Assembly: GCF_016545825.1 (NCBI RefSeq)
Contig: NC_052615.1
Coordinates: 35,923,516-35,987,515 of the forward strand
Length of the DNA stretch: 64,000 nucleotides
Origin: Eucalyptus grandis
Lineage: Eukaryota; Streptophyta; Magnoliopsida; Myrtales; Myrtaceae
Direction: 5' to 3'
Each line of letters starts with the position of its first letter. Position 1 is the stretch's first letter. Positions 45,201 through 57,511 of the stretch are shown here, in pieces. Under the pieces are notes generated by a model. The model was not told the origin of the DNA and made no database searches. It saw only the letters and a list, made by a program, of their open reading frames with translations. A program made the translations under genes and the position numbers.

Positions 45201-46196
45201 AATATGCAATCAACAAGAGATTACAACTTCGAGTGCAAACACTTAGTAGATCACACTATCTCACTAGGTCACTCTCTTGGTATTTCTCTCAAGATTACAA
45301 ACGTTTAAGCTCTCAAGAGACAAGTATATGATCGAAAGTCGCTCAGACTTTGGAATTATAAATTCTACGCTTCGTCTCTTACTTGCTCATCGGTCCATGA
45401 TCTCCTTAAATACTCCTCCACTTCCAAACTACCGTTGGACAGTATCCGGAGAATCGTCCTCCAATATACCCATTGGACAGCTACGTATCTAGAAGATTTG
45501 GTAGCCGTTGAGTGACAAAGGTAAAATCCCAAATTGATTCCGATCGCCCATACAAACGAAATCTTGGTTTCCATAAGTAAAGCTTCTTCGTATAGAAAGA
45601 TCTTGTCTTCAACATCCAATTGTCAATCAAATAGATTGAGTCAATCAAATCAATCTTGATGTGGAATCCAAACCAGATCACTAGCCGTTATATGATTGGG
45701 CTTGAGTTACGATTCATCGAATCTGGATGTAAAGTCTGAGTCTGTAGACTTTACAATATGAGTCTGTAGACTTTACAATCTGGGTCTGAACATATCGCAC
45801 GAGCATTTAGCTTTAAGGTCGTACCCAGTTCGGCTTGACATAGAGTCTGTCTTCCTCGGTTCGGCTTCAGCATAGAGTTTGTCTTCGGTTCATCATTCAC
45901 GTTCGGATCGGAATTAGTCGAGTTGTGGACTTCGATGTAGAACAGACTTTGACACTAAAGTCGCGGTCTTGGACTTTGAGTCTTGAGTCAGTCTTCGGAC
46001 TTTGACACGAAATCCTGGAAATCTTCAAAATATACTCTGGACATATGTTACGTTCGGTCTTACGGTCGTCTTCGACTTTGATAATATCCTTTACATGTTC
46101 TATTATCTGCATGGTCTATTACTCAACCATTAAACATGTTAGTAGCCTTTGATTTATTTTGTCATCTTCAAAACATCATAAGGGATTTCCCTAAGA
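42277..46196 (-). mobile_element. Non-autonomous Copia LTR retrotransposon (gag only)
   Basis: Flanked by the 5-bp duplication TTCTC (42272-42276, 46197-46201). LTRs are 42277-43411 (3' LTR, since the element reads on the minus strand) and 45073-46196 (5' LTR), with ends TGAGAGTG and CCTAACA in plus orientation; the outer end of the right LTR is CCTAAGA, so one terminal base has changed. On the minus strand the primer-binding site TTGGTATCAGAGCC adjoins the 5' LTR (about 45056-45072) and a purine tract AAAAAGGGGGAGATTG adjoins the 3' LTR (43412-43427). The 1661-bp interior encodes gag only. Confidence 0.92.
44283..45008 (-). CDS. Copia-type gag protein, 241 aa
   Basis: One open frame from the ATG at 45008, 65 bp after the 5' LTR. 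It reads MASMLAPGLMEGQSNTRPPY, then FDGKEYDVWKNRMKAFLRSR, KEVWDKLHVTYEGTDRVKET, and a C-terminal GLSKDWNHVKTSIRETQ. This is the gag (UBN2/retrotran_gag-like) domain of plant Copia elements. The frame stops after NGYQKGK, before any CCHC knuckle, and no protease, integrase or reverse transcriptase follows. The intact frame suggests fairly recent insertion; mobility would require proteins supplied in trans. Confidence 0.85.
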   Translation of the reverse strand: MASMLAPGLMEGQSNTRPPYFDGKEYDVWKNRMKAFLRSRDLLQWDVVERGINPTIASTSNKNSKDKETKLPAPMSRMEMSKREALDAKAIYSLHCALSPVEYNRISSCETAKEVWDKLHVTYEGTDRVKETKVNFLLGKYESFKMKQGESIGDMFSRFTEIVNGLAYQGQQISSPMKVNKLLRGLSKDWNHVKTSIRETQRIMPLTVDELIGTLQSYDVEQLNDEDPEGRIQMNGYQKGK

Positions 46197-47129
46197 TTCT
46201 CATCATTTGGCATTTTCCCCTTTTCTTTTTCTGGTTCTTCTTCTTCCTCTTTGTCGATGGCTGCCAACCATCGATGATGCCCACAAAGGGCTGGGCGAGG
46301 GTCGCCTTTGCCGTTGAGGGCCATCCACGCTAGCCACAGGCAAGGGATGGCGTTGCTTGGGCGTGGCGACCCTCACCCAGGGGTCATCTACGAGGTCGGC
46401 CTTCGCTAGCTACTAGTAAGGGCTGGCATGGGCAGCCCTCACCGGCGAGGGCGACCCTTGCCCAGCCCTCTGTGGGCATCGCCAGTGGTCGGCTGGCCAC
46501 TAGCGAAGAGGAAGAAGAAGAAACAAAAAAAAAAAAAGAGGAAAGAAAAAAAGGCGGAAAATGGCAAAAGACAAAAATACTCTTGATTGTCGAAAAGTCA
46601 AGTCCTTATTTAAAACAAACATAATCACTTTAGGTCCTCATTTGAAATAACATTCACTTCAGGCCTTTATTTGAGAAAGTGATGGCACTTCAGGTCCCTA
46701 TTTAAAACAATGTTCACTTTGGGCCCTTATTTGAAAAAGATGGCACTTGGGTCCCATTTTGAAATTTTCCCTAAATCGTTAAATTAAAGCTAGCAACTTT
46801 ACATAAGAGTTGGTAAATTTAATTTATATCTAAAAAAGGTAAATAAAATTTGATAACAAATAAGATGTTTGGTAATTAAAAGAAAAGTCGAGTTGGTAGC
46901 AACTCGAATGAGAGCTAATAGCACAAAACTAGTTGGTGACTTAATTGGAGAAAATGAGTGAGTTGCACTTATTATTAAGGTTAGTAATCTCTAAAAAAAT
47001 TGGTAAATTCGAGGTGCTGCTAAGAAATGTAGATAAAAATCTGTCAATGACAAGCACAGTTGGCAAACAAGAAGTTTTGAGTAAAGATCCACAATTAAAC
47101 AAAGGATTTCTAAATTGCAGCCACATTAT

Positions 47130-49160
47130 TTATGATTTCTATCTATAAGTGTCAACGCCTAATTTTTGCTTAAAGATAATTTGTATATGTTTTTTTTTTC
47201 CTTTTAAATAGTCAAACTTGTTTTCCCACAAAAGAAAAAATTCATTTTATTAAAGGTCAAGTTGTTGGATTTTGAATTACTCAAAATGGGCAGAGCATTC
47301 GGTTCATGAATTGGGGTAGAGGGCAAGAGATTAGCTGAACAAGATTAAAAAAATGCGAGGCAAAGCAAGGAGGGAGGGCACGCAAAAGAAGGAAAGGAAA
47401 GGAGATGGGCGCGCAAGAAAGCAAGGAGAGCAGAGGATGATACGCAGGAAGTGGGCAGATTCATTTAGAAAGAACAGCAGATTTTATTGCACCGTTGCTG
47501 CTTAGTCAATCATTGCTGTTCGCCCCTTCATCATCATCGGTGAGTCAATCACGTTGGATCATCCGGTGTTGTGACCGCGGAATGCAAGGCTGTAATTTAT
47601 GGTGGTGTGGGAAAAGACCGATTGTGAGAAGGTCTCGAGAATCACCTTTTAGCGAAAGTGGGAGGGCCCGGGTTTAACCGACTCGAGGAGGATTTCGGAT
47701 ATTTGTTCACGTTCGTGCCAGAAAGCAGGCGTCGTTTTTTGAACCGATTTGATCACTTGTGTTGGGTAAATCATCGTTAAGATCATTGGAGTGATTGGTT
47801 CTAGAGACTTAACTCTCTTCTGTCTCTACGTTTTGTTAGACGGGAGATTTGTCCTTTGGAAGTTGCGACCGAGGCGTCACCTAGGTCGCGATCGGCGGAC
47901 CGCCTTGGAATGTGCCGCTCCCAGGCCGATATTTGCCGACGCGGCCGGCGGGGGTCGGGGGTAGGCGCCTCTGCTCTGCCCCTCGTCCTTTGTCATCCTT
48001 TTTGGTATGTGTGATGGCGAGAGCTTGTCGGGGAACGAATGAGGGAACCTGAACTGGTGCAAAGTGGAATTGCACGTCATGATTTCATATAAAGAAAAGA
48101 AGAAGAAGAAGGGAATATTCATGATTGCATAACGAGGTATCATTTAGTATTTGAATATTATTGCAAATTTAGATATGACTTTCATTTTCTCTTTGTCCAT
48201 GTGGTGGATTTCATGATTAGAAATTCCATCCATATTTTGTCTCTACTGGCGTGCTTATTTTATACCCCACTTATGAGGGTCTTGCCCCAGGGCGTAATAA
48301 CGATGTCAAGTATATTCTTTGCCCAACTCATATTAGATTTTACTTACCATACCTTGACTGCACTTTGATTTTTGGATTTTCACTTTGTTTTTTTTTTTTT
48401 GTCAGTCCTACTCTATGCCTACTTTACATTCACCCTCAGACTTTTGCCATGCCTCTTGCAGAGCGTGGGAGTCGAAACCCACTCCTGAAACTTACTTGTC
48501 CCCATCCCATCCTCTCTAAGAAGGTGGAGATTTGACCCCTCACCTCCCCTTCCATGTTGGAAGGGTGGCCGTGGGCGAATCCCAATGATTTTTCACTTTG
48601 TTCATTTGGCTGGTGATTATATATATGTAATTTATTATGTTGTGCTCAACTATGAAATGTACCCAGGATTCATAACTGGATAAGGCTATGCGACATAATT
48701 AACAAAGCATGTTTAGGTGCTTGAAAGGGTGATAATCGGACAATTAGCATGACCAAATCCCCAGACCCGAATGCCTAGTTTGTGGAAGTAAGCGACCTCT
48801 TGTGCTTTACCTGGCTCCTAACCGGCTTCGAAAAAAAAGTTAATAGCGACTCTTAAAGTAGAAATGATTTCCATAATCAACTAAAGAAACTAATTTGCAA
48901 TCAAAAGGGTTTGGAAAAACACACGCCAGCACGAGCAATGCCTCGCATTTGTGCCCACTTGATAATCCGTCAAACCTCCTCAGGTTCATCTCAAAAGGGT
49001 TGCAACAATAAGACATTCATAAGACATTGTTTTTTTCTCATTACACGTAACATTTAAACATAAAGATTAAAAAAAAAAAGAGTTTAATGTTCTTTTCATT
49101 TGCAGTTGGCATAATGCAGCCACTGAGAATGGCATCCTTTGTTTTTTTCTTTTTTATATT
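47130..49160. other. Intergenic DNA, no gene recognised
   Basis: Mixed composition. 47.4-48.05 kb is less AT-rich, with short ORFs on both strands (for instance 47495-47677 plus and 47877-48143 minus) that have no recognisable domain. 48.4-48.6 kb has GC-richer sequence with a weak resemblance to a SINE internal promoter in reverse, which I do not accept as a call. Confidence 0.4.
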
Positions 49161-49171
49161 AAAATATTTAA

Positions 49172-49674
49172 GGGTTAATACTGAAAAACCCCGAACTGTA
49201 CACTTGTGACAAATTTACCCCAAACTATTTTTTTTGACCATGAAAAATCCCAACCAGTTTTGTGACAAATTTACCCTGCAAATGACCATAAAAAACCTAA
49301 ATTGGTACATTTATGACAAATTTACCCTAAACTAATTTATTCGACCGCAAAAAACCACGAACTGATAAATTTGTGACAAATATACTCTTCGCTAAATTGA
49401 ATTAATATCACAAAAAAATCATAAAAATTGTAAACTTTGACAAACGGATCGTAAAATCCCAAATTGGTATACTAGTCAATTGTCACGTGTCATTTAACTT
49501 AATAATTTGATAATAAAATTTAACAAAAACTAACAAAGGGTAAATTTGTCACAAGTGTACTAGTTTGGGGTAAATTTGTCAAAGATATACCATTTTGGGG
49601 TTTTGGTGGTCAAAAAAATGGTTTGGGGTAAATTTGTCACGAGTGTATGGTTTGGGTTTTTAGGGTATTAACCC
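49172..49674. mobile_element. Mutator-like element with long TIRs and perfect 9-bp target duplication
   Basis: Flanked by AATATTTAA (49163-49171, 49675-49683). Ends GGGTTAATAC and GTATTAACCC are exact inverse repeats. TIR phrases (ACACTTGTGACAAATTTACC, CCAAACTATTTTTT) match the element at 32067-32558, defining a shared family. 503 bp, no coding. Confidence 0.88.
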
Positions 49675-50049
49675 AATATTTAAATAATAAATCAAACATT
49701 TATCTAATAACTTTGAGAACGGTTGAATATGATTCTATAAAATCTTAGATGGTATCAAAGTTAGAGGCCACGCTAATACTAGGCAAAAAGACCGGATTAA
49801 ACATAAGAGAAAATGTTATAATATTTAAATAATAAATAAAGCTTTCATTTGACATTATAAATTTTTTGAACGATCGGCTGTAAACCTATAAAATTTCACA
49901 GTTTAGAAGCATCTTTTTTTGGTATTTTGGTCAAATAGAAGCATCTCTTGTTTAGGGAGCAGGTTGCGTGCATTTTTATTTTATATTTTTAGGTCCCGGG
50001 ATTATATATATTGAGTGAGCTAGTCTCTCGATTGAGCCGTCGTGGTATG

Positions 50050-53000
50050 ATCCTTCCCGTAGTTGTCGCAATTAACAAAATAACTTCTACACCTGCTTTG
50101 GCGGACTTCGATTTAGTCTGGAAGTGGCGAAATGAGCCAGCAACTCGGTTTTCCACTCATATTTGTTAGATTGAATTTACAAATACAAAAATTATCCAAT
50201 CAATACTAAACATGTTGTACAGATGCCAATAAATTCTATACTTTTCGGTTTCACGGTTTAGTCCTAAATCTTTGTGCGTAATTCTAATGTAACTTTTCCT
50301 ATCAACTTTTGTCATAATAGTTGATGTGGCGATGTGCCACATAAGACGGCCGGTGATAATTTGATCATCACGTTAGCTATTCCGACGAAAATTTATTGAA
50401 GGATTATATTGAATTTTCGAGCGAAAGTGCAGGATTGAATTGACAAAATTAGAAAGTTTTAGACTGAATTAACATCTTTACAATATGTTTATGACTGATA
50501 GGTTAATTTTCCCAATTTAAAATGGGTGACACCGATTTTATTCATGGGATAAAATCAGTTATAAGGAGCGAAAATTAACTAATAATGGGCACCTGCGTTT
50601 TTTTTCGGCATTTGCGATGTCAATCATTAAAATGAAAATTTATTCCTTTTTCTCTTTTTTCTACTACCATAATTAAAGAGTTATATAATATTATGATTTA
50701 TCTTTTTTTTTTTTTTTGCGTCAGACAAAGTGACTGGACCAAAAAGAAATCTAAAGGAAGAGTGGTCCATCTAAAACACACTTTGATTCCAATCACGATT
50801 TAGATTCTAGTGAAACATTAATTATAGTCAAATGACAAATATGTAGCGAAGTAGGTACGGTATCTATGTTCTTATGTCGATTGTGTAGCTATATATATTC
50901 AATATACGTAGTTCATTTTACTATCCATTTATATGAGCCTTACCATGCCAATGATGTAATAGACTCTTTATTATTTGGACGGGACATGGAGGAGGACTTC
51001 TTATTTGATCACTTTTTCGTGTTTAATTTATTTTTAAATGGTTAGTTTTGTTTTTCAGCACGTTATTTTTTACATTTAAGGGAAAAAAATTGTTAAAATT
51101 TGGAGCTTGAATTGGGTTGAGTATTGATTTGATTTGAATAGGGTTTGATCGAGCATCGGTTATTAAACTTCAATTACATAAAAAAAAAAAGAGAGTAGTC
51201 GGTAGGGATCAAATAGGTAAATTCGGACCGAATTTGATTTCCGACCACTCAATCTCGACTTGACTCGACCCGCCCGATCTCCTCTTTCTTGATTCGTCTT
51301 TCGCTGAGTCGCTTTAATCGAAATGTCCTTGTGCCCCCCACGAGAAAACAAAAGTAGAGGAGAGCCCAAAGCTTCATAGCTTTCCGGCTGTTTGTACGAT
51401 GCTTATTCCTTCCCATCATCAATCACTATCAAATTGCCATAAATGGTGGATCACGAGTTTAGGTTATGGGTAACAAAGTTTTCGCATCATTTCATTTACA
51501 AATGCCCCGTGAATCACGATGGCTCCTTAAACAATTGATAAAAGAAAACTCTACAATTTTTAATGCGTTGGACTTCACTCACGTTAGACCTATTAATAAG
51601 TAGGTTAGGTCGAAAATGATTTAATCCAAATAGACCAATTTAACCCATTTCCATTCGGTGGAAATTTAGAGACCCGACTCAACGCATATTACTAAAAACT
51701 CTTCCTTATTTAACCAAATTCAAGAAAAGTTTTATCCAAATTGAGACGAGTGCGAAGTGGGTGAATGTGTGATTGAAAGACGGCGAGAGAGAATAAAGAG
51801 AAAGTCATAAAAGTGTGTTGGATTTAAGTAAGTTGTAGACCTGTTTATGACCCAACTATAGCCCATTTAACACTTATATTATGTTTAAATACATTTATGA
51901 CCCATTTACAGAATATAACTAACATATATAAAACTCAACCTATTATTATATACAAGTTAAGAAATATACTTATAACTTATTTTGACAGATTTAACTCGTG
52001 TCGTATGTAATTCACACTTTGAAATTCAAACAAGGTTCTATTTTTAAATAGTGTTAATCAGTGGTTCGAAACACTCGTTAATAAAACCCGTTCGATGCAA
52101 ACATTTAATGTTTCATGTACTCGCAGGTAAGTTGAATGGTTGGTCGTCCTCAAACCCGACTTTGAGAATTTGATGGATTTGCATACGAGAGATGGTAAAA
52201 GGACCAGACTGACCGTCGGATGCCCACGATTATTTCCATTGCAACAAATAAAAACAGCTTAGGTGCTATCGATGTACAAAGTACAACTGTTGTAACGCTA
52301 GAAGTACAGAATCAAATGAGAAGTACTATGCACGATGAATAGAGAGGCTTGGGTTCACACTATTTTCATATTTTAAAAAAGGCAACACATCGACTTCTTG
52401 GGTCGACGAAAATAATCTGAAGAAGACGAATTGATTAAAATCACAGAGGTGAATCACAAGATCATCTGTACTAATCAAAATGATGTCGTTTTATTTGCCG
52501 TTCTTATATGATCTTTATTTCCTCTCTTATGCTTATTAATGTGCTTGAGCTGATTTTTATGAAGGATTTTTTGGCAATGAGTTTGAATCTTGTTGATAGT
52601 TTTTTTTATTTAATATATCACAAAGCTAAATTATAAGCATAAAAGGATCATAACTTTAACCAAAAGATTTCCACTCAAGAAAGAATTTAGATCAGAGTTA
52701 TTGTGTATGATAGGAGATAAGAGATTGAACTTCAGAGCGAGATTGTAAATATATGCTTTAACCATCGTAGATTTGTTATCATTATTATTGTCTCAGAATA
52801 GAATTTCAATGCAAAAGTTTTAAAAATACTCAAATTTTAAAAAGGGTCCTCATAATAAATAAATAAATAAATCTATAAAGCTTCTCTTATTCGAGCACAG
52901 AAGAAGAGGAAATAACTGTTAAGGAAAGATGGATAATCATCCCGAGATTGATCGATCCATAGTAATGTTATGTTTTTCCTCTTTTACCAATTCCGTGAGG

Positions 53001-55690
53001 ATTATTTTGGATCATTTAAATTTTAAGGGTGTGTCTATAGCTCTTTGTGATATTACAATAAATTTGTCTTCCATAATGGTCAACATGTGTATCCGTAACA
53101 AAATAACTACTACACCTGACTTCGGTGGACTTCGTTCTTGTCTAGATGTGGCGAAATGGATCGAACAACTCATTTTTTTCCACTCATATTTGTCTGGCTG
53201 GGTTTAAAATGGATCACTTCGATTTTATAGATGCGTCAAAATAAATTATAAAAAAAAAATACCAATTAAAAATGAGTCTAAATGGATATGACTCGGACTC
53301 GTCTTATTAGTTAGCTACATTGAACCTGTCTAGATTGTACTGCGGTTCACCTACGAGGATTTTATTTTATTTTGTTGAAAGAATTTCTTAGAATATTAGG
53401 GATAAGAGATTAATAATCTTTCAAATTTTTTTGACAAAAATAATATTTCAATTAGCACACGCTATTTTTCGGCATTTGTAATGTCAATAATTGAATGAAA
53501 TTTATTCTCTTTTTTGTTTTGTTTTTGTTTTTCTACTTCCATAATTAAAGTGCATATACTCTAAACGTACAATGTAAGGGGAAATTTAAGTTTAATTTTT
53601 CGCTTTTGCATCTTTTGCTTCGTCAAACAAGTGATCGGTCCAAAAGTTAGATGTCTAAATGAAGGGTGGTCCATCTAAAATACACTTGATTGTGTCTATT
53701 TCATTGAAAATTCAAGATTTGAAAAAAAAAATCCAAAAGATAATCACTTGTATTGCTTACAAAAATAAATTAATGAAAAATATTTTCGTCACCCACAAAA
53801 ATAATAAGTCATAAATTATTATTAATAACAAAAGTATTTTCTATTGACTAATTTTTCTAAACGATATAACCAATTATTTTTCAGAAAATAATTTTTTACA
53901 TTTTGAATTTTGCGTGAAATAAACGCACCAATGAAACATACGTTCCGATCGATCTGCAATGAAGTGGATATGGTATCTATGTTCTTATTGATTATGCCGA
54001 TCCTCTAGTTGTATATTTAGTTTTCCTCGCTATTTATATGGGCTTTTTCATGCTAAATACGTACCCGACTTCTTGCTATTTCGACGGGATCCCATGGAGG
54101 ATGACTTTTCATTTACAATCCATTGTTTCTTATTTGCTATTTTTTATTCATGTTTAATTTGTTTTTAGTTTTTTTTTCCAGTATGCCATTTTGTATATTT
54201 AAGGAGAGAATTTGCTAAGAATTGGAGTGTGGGTTGAGAAGGATATTGGCAGGAATCAGGGAGGATTAGGTCGAGAATGGATCGTTAATATTATACTACG
54301 TAAAAATGGATTAAAGACCGAGTTAAAATGAGTTGATTTGCCTTGGACCTATTTTCGATCCATGCCCACCCACTCAAGTGGTCCGGTTTCGTCTCCATTT
54401 TTTTTTTTTTGATCGGAGGTTTTGTCTCCATTTGCCCCGAAAGAAAACGAAAGTAGAGGGAGGCACCATAGCTTCCGGTCAAATCACTATCAAATTTACA
54501 ATATATGGCCGACCATTAGTTTAGGTTAAAGAGATAAATTATTTTAACCAACCCTTTTAATTAAATGGAGTGGAATTTATTAACAGATGCCTCGCTGGCA
54601 CTTTTTAAACAATCAGTGTGGAAAACTTTATAGTTTTGAGCGTACATGATTCCACTCTTATAATATATAATTCCTACTTTGATAATTGAACCGTCTCTTA
54701 TTGAATATGGTTAATCAGTACCTTCGAGATAATTATTCATCAGATCCGTCCAATGTGAAATGTCATAATCGTTTGTTAGGATAAACGTGGTCTTTTAAGT
54801 TGAGTGCCGGTCATTACTAAACCTTACGGATCCATCCAAACCTGAAAGATTAACATATTATGTCGGACGAGGCTACACCCCCTACTTAGTTAGACTATGA
54901 CAGACACTTAAAGAGCCTCTTTAATCAGGATGGACATGAGATGTACAATGCATGATATATAGACAGGCTTTAACCGATAAGAATATGTTATGTATGACCG
55001 ATGTACAAGTGTTATAACCAGTACGAGCATAATCGCATGAATTAGGTACTACACTAGGAGCTTTAATAAGGTGGCTTTTTTTTTCCCTTCCCTCATTTCC
55101 CGGGAAGGGGAAAAAAAAAGAACAACTTCGAGATCGTGTTAACAATGGGCTCACGCTATTTCCATTTTTAGAATGATTATAGCACATTTTAACTTATTGA
55201 GTCGACTGAAATAATTTCGAGAAAACTGATTGATTAAAACCCGCGAATGGAAAAAGCTGCACATCATCATGAAAATGCAAGATCATTTGTATCGATCAAA
55301 ACAATGTTGTTTCATTCACCGCTTTATGTTATTTTCCGTTCACTTTTATACAAACTTTATATCTTCTCTTTACACTTGTTAATGTGCTTAAGCTGAATTC
55401 TATGAAGGATTTTTGCAATGAGTTAGACTCTTGTCGATAATCCTTGTTAATTAACATAATTTAGAAAGCTAAATTATAAGTATAAAAAGTTTACAACATT
55501 AACCATATTTCCACTGTATATGACATTATAACTTTATTGATGAGTGAGATTGAACTTTAGGGAGAGATTGTAAATTGATTTTCTTAGACATCATAACCTT
55601 ATAAACATTCTTTTAAAATAGAATTCGAATAATTAGGTTTATTAAAATACTCTAATATTAGAGGACTCTTGTCGAAAGTACAATAAATCT
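50050..55690. repeat. Diverged tandem duplication, unit about 2.8-3.0 kb
   Basis: Unit a (about 50060-52870) and unit b (about 53095-55680) share ordered blocks: AACAAAATAACT-CTACACCTG, GGCGAAATG, TTTCGGCATTTG, GTGGTCCATCTAAAA, GGTATCTATGTTCTTAT, TTAATGTGCTTGAGCTGA and AAAGCTAAATTATAAG. Divergence is much greater than in the 11-39 kb duplication, so this is older. No conserved ORF is shared by the units; a short ORF at 52929-53207 is not recognised. Confidence 0.75.
50183..50513. mobile_element. Mutator-like non-autonomous TIR element in unit a
   Basis: Left TIR AAAAATTATCCAATCAATAC and the reversed right end GGGAAAATTAACCTATCAGT are related, followed by TAAACATGTTGTA against TAAACATATTGTA. 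Flanks AATTTACAA and AATTTAAAA match at 8 of 9 positions. Unit b has the unoccupied site (GGGTTTAAAATGG, about 53202-53214), supporting insertion after the tandem duplication. Confidence 0.7.
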
Positions 55691-56590
55691 ACGGGTGAGC
55701 AGTTTCCAAATTAGGTCGATCCAACCTTGCCACTTGGAAACCTATTCGCACAGGGTTGGTTCTCAATTTTGGAATTTGGAAGCAACCTCGTAAATCCTGG
55801 AACTGACTTTGGATTGAACTTATTGGTCAATTTGATTCCAAGATTGGTCTAGGGAACTAGGCGATTTCTTTTCTTCTTTTTGGTTTAATTTTTTTGTATT
55901 CCTTGAAAGGATAAACTTACTTTTTCAAAGTATATATCCATCAACACAGAATATTTAGAACAATGATACTTAGCAACAAAACGACGAGAAGTAAAGCAAT
56001 AGTAAAGACAAATAGAATTCTAAAGCAACAAGGAATTATACAATTCATTCCTTAGTCAAGCAAAATAAAAGTTAGTACCAATAGAATTCTTCACTTGCTA
56101 AAAGCAACAACTCATAGAAAGATGAACATGTGAAATAAAATTATAAAACATGAAGAGATTTAGGACTTAATTTTTTTTTATTTATGATTGAATTGGAAAA
56201 AGTGCAATAAATTTATAATTTTTGGACAATTTTTTCAAAGTTCAAAACACGTAACATAAAATATGAATTGTACAACTTCATTCCTCATTCATCCATAAAG
56301 ATTGCTTCAAACTCTAGCCACCTGGAAACAAAACAAACGACAAACATAGTTAAAGTGGGGTCAGTCCAAGATTGGTCTAAGGTGGGTCTGCTAATTCGGT
56401 TCAGCACCTCGATTGATGTCTAACCTAGACTGATGCTTACCCTTAAATGAATTTGTTTTTCCTCTTTCCTCAATTTTACCACGAATGAAGTGGCCATGAG
56501 GGCTATTTCGAACAATTCGAACTTCATCGTATGTCTATAAAGCTATTCGACGGGTGGAAGTAGCTCGAGCCCAACAACGTTACCTAACTT
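55690..56590. other. AT-rich intergenic DNA, nothing recognised
   Basis: No coding exon, inverted repeat or RNA gene is visible. Composition changes to GC-rich at about 56.6 kb, the probable WNK promoter and leader. Confidence 0.5.
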
Positions 56591-56599
56591 CTTGCTCCT

Positions 56600-57511
56600 A
56601 AAAAAGGGGATCTATGACGGGTATTTGGGCCCAACTGCTCTCTCCAAATCGCCCCTGGACGGGTCACTCACCTTCAACGAGCCTCAGAACTCGGCTTCGT
56701 TAACGTCGCTGTCGACCCGAAACCGTGGTGGGCTGATGACGAGAAAGGCCCAGGATGTCCGAAACGGCCGTGGCGTCCTTTCCCTTCTCGATGGGCGGGG
56801 GCGTCCGTTCGGTAATTCGTTATCCGTTACGTCCTCAATGGTGGGAACTGGAAGCTGCAGCCTGCAGAGCAACAAAATGGCAACCGAGTAACCGCAGGAT
56901 CGACCGCACAAGTGGTGGCCATCCCTTCGCTGGCGCGCGCTCACCTTCCTGCCTCCCCGACAATGGCGTTCATATAACCTCGGCTCTTGCTCTCCTTTTC
57001 TTTCCTCCCCTTTTCTTTTCCTTTTCCCACCTCGGATCCTCCTCGTACCCCATTGCTCTGGAACGTCAACGTTCTTGTTTTTCACTTTTCTCGCTGGTGG
57101 GGACGGGCGGGTTTGACGCAGCTCGAAGAACGAATGATGGGTTTTGGTTTTGGTTGTGGTTTGGGTTTGGTGTGAGAATATGGTGGGTTTGGGTGGCGCG
57201 GCAAGTGGGCTTCTGCGCGCGTCAAGCTCATCGTTGCCTCCTCCTCCTTCCCTCCTCCTCCTCCTTCACCCTCACCTTGGACAGCAGCAACAGCAATCTC
57301 ACGTTGCTCTCGGATGCCGACCCCGATCCTCGGGATCGGCATTCTCCTCTTTACCAAAGGGCCACCGTCCATTCTGCTGCAGCCATTGTTCCGTTCCTCG
57401 TGGGGTCGATCAACGGCGACTGGCTGTCTGAGCCGTTGCCGTCTCTCCATTCCCAGATTCACAGCCTGCTTCTTCCTCGGGTTCCTGGTTTCCGTGTGGT
57501 TCTTGGCCAGA
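56600..57511 (+). promoter_or_regulatory. GC-rich 5' region of the WNK gene with long upstream ORF
   Basis: GC-rich with pyrimidine tracts (for example 57238-57275), as in many plant 5' leaders. An open frame at 56755-57543 overlaps the kinase start in another frame, and a second ATG at 57314 is in frame with the kinase with no intervening stop. Which part is transcribed cannot be told from sequence. Confidence 0.4.

Larger units (their letters stand above)
42076..46771. mobile_element. Mutator-like element split by a nested Copia element
   Basis: Ends GGGAAAATTTTAAAAAAGG and, inverted, CATTTTGAAATTTTCCC, flanked by a perfect 9-bp duplication TAAATCGTT (42067-42075, 46772-46780). Without the nested element (42277-46196 plus one TTCTC) it is 771 bp. 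TIR phrases include TCAAATAAGGGCCCGAAGT. The right half holds a GC-rich core (46250-46505). Same family as 19961-20937. Confidence 0.85.

Noticed and set aside
48415..48600. Possible SINE or tRNA-like internal promoter on the minus strand
   Set aside because: The GGTTTCGACTCC phrase has an extra base relative to a B box and I found no convincing A box or tRNA fold.
49750..49800. Primer-binding-site-like ATGGTATCAAAGTTAG
   Set aside because: Resembles a Copia PBS but no LTR end or gag sequence adjoins it.
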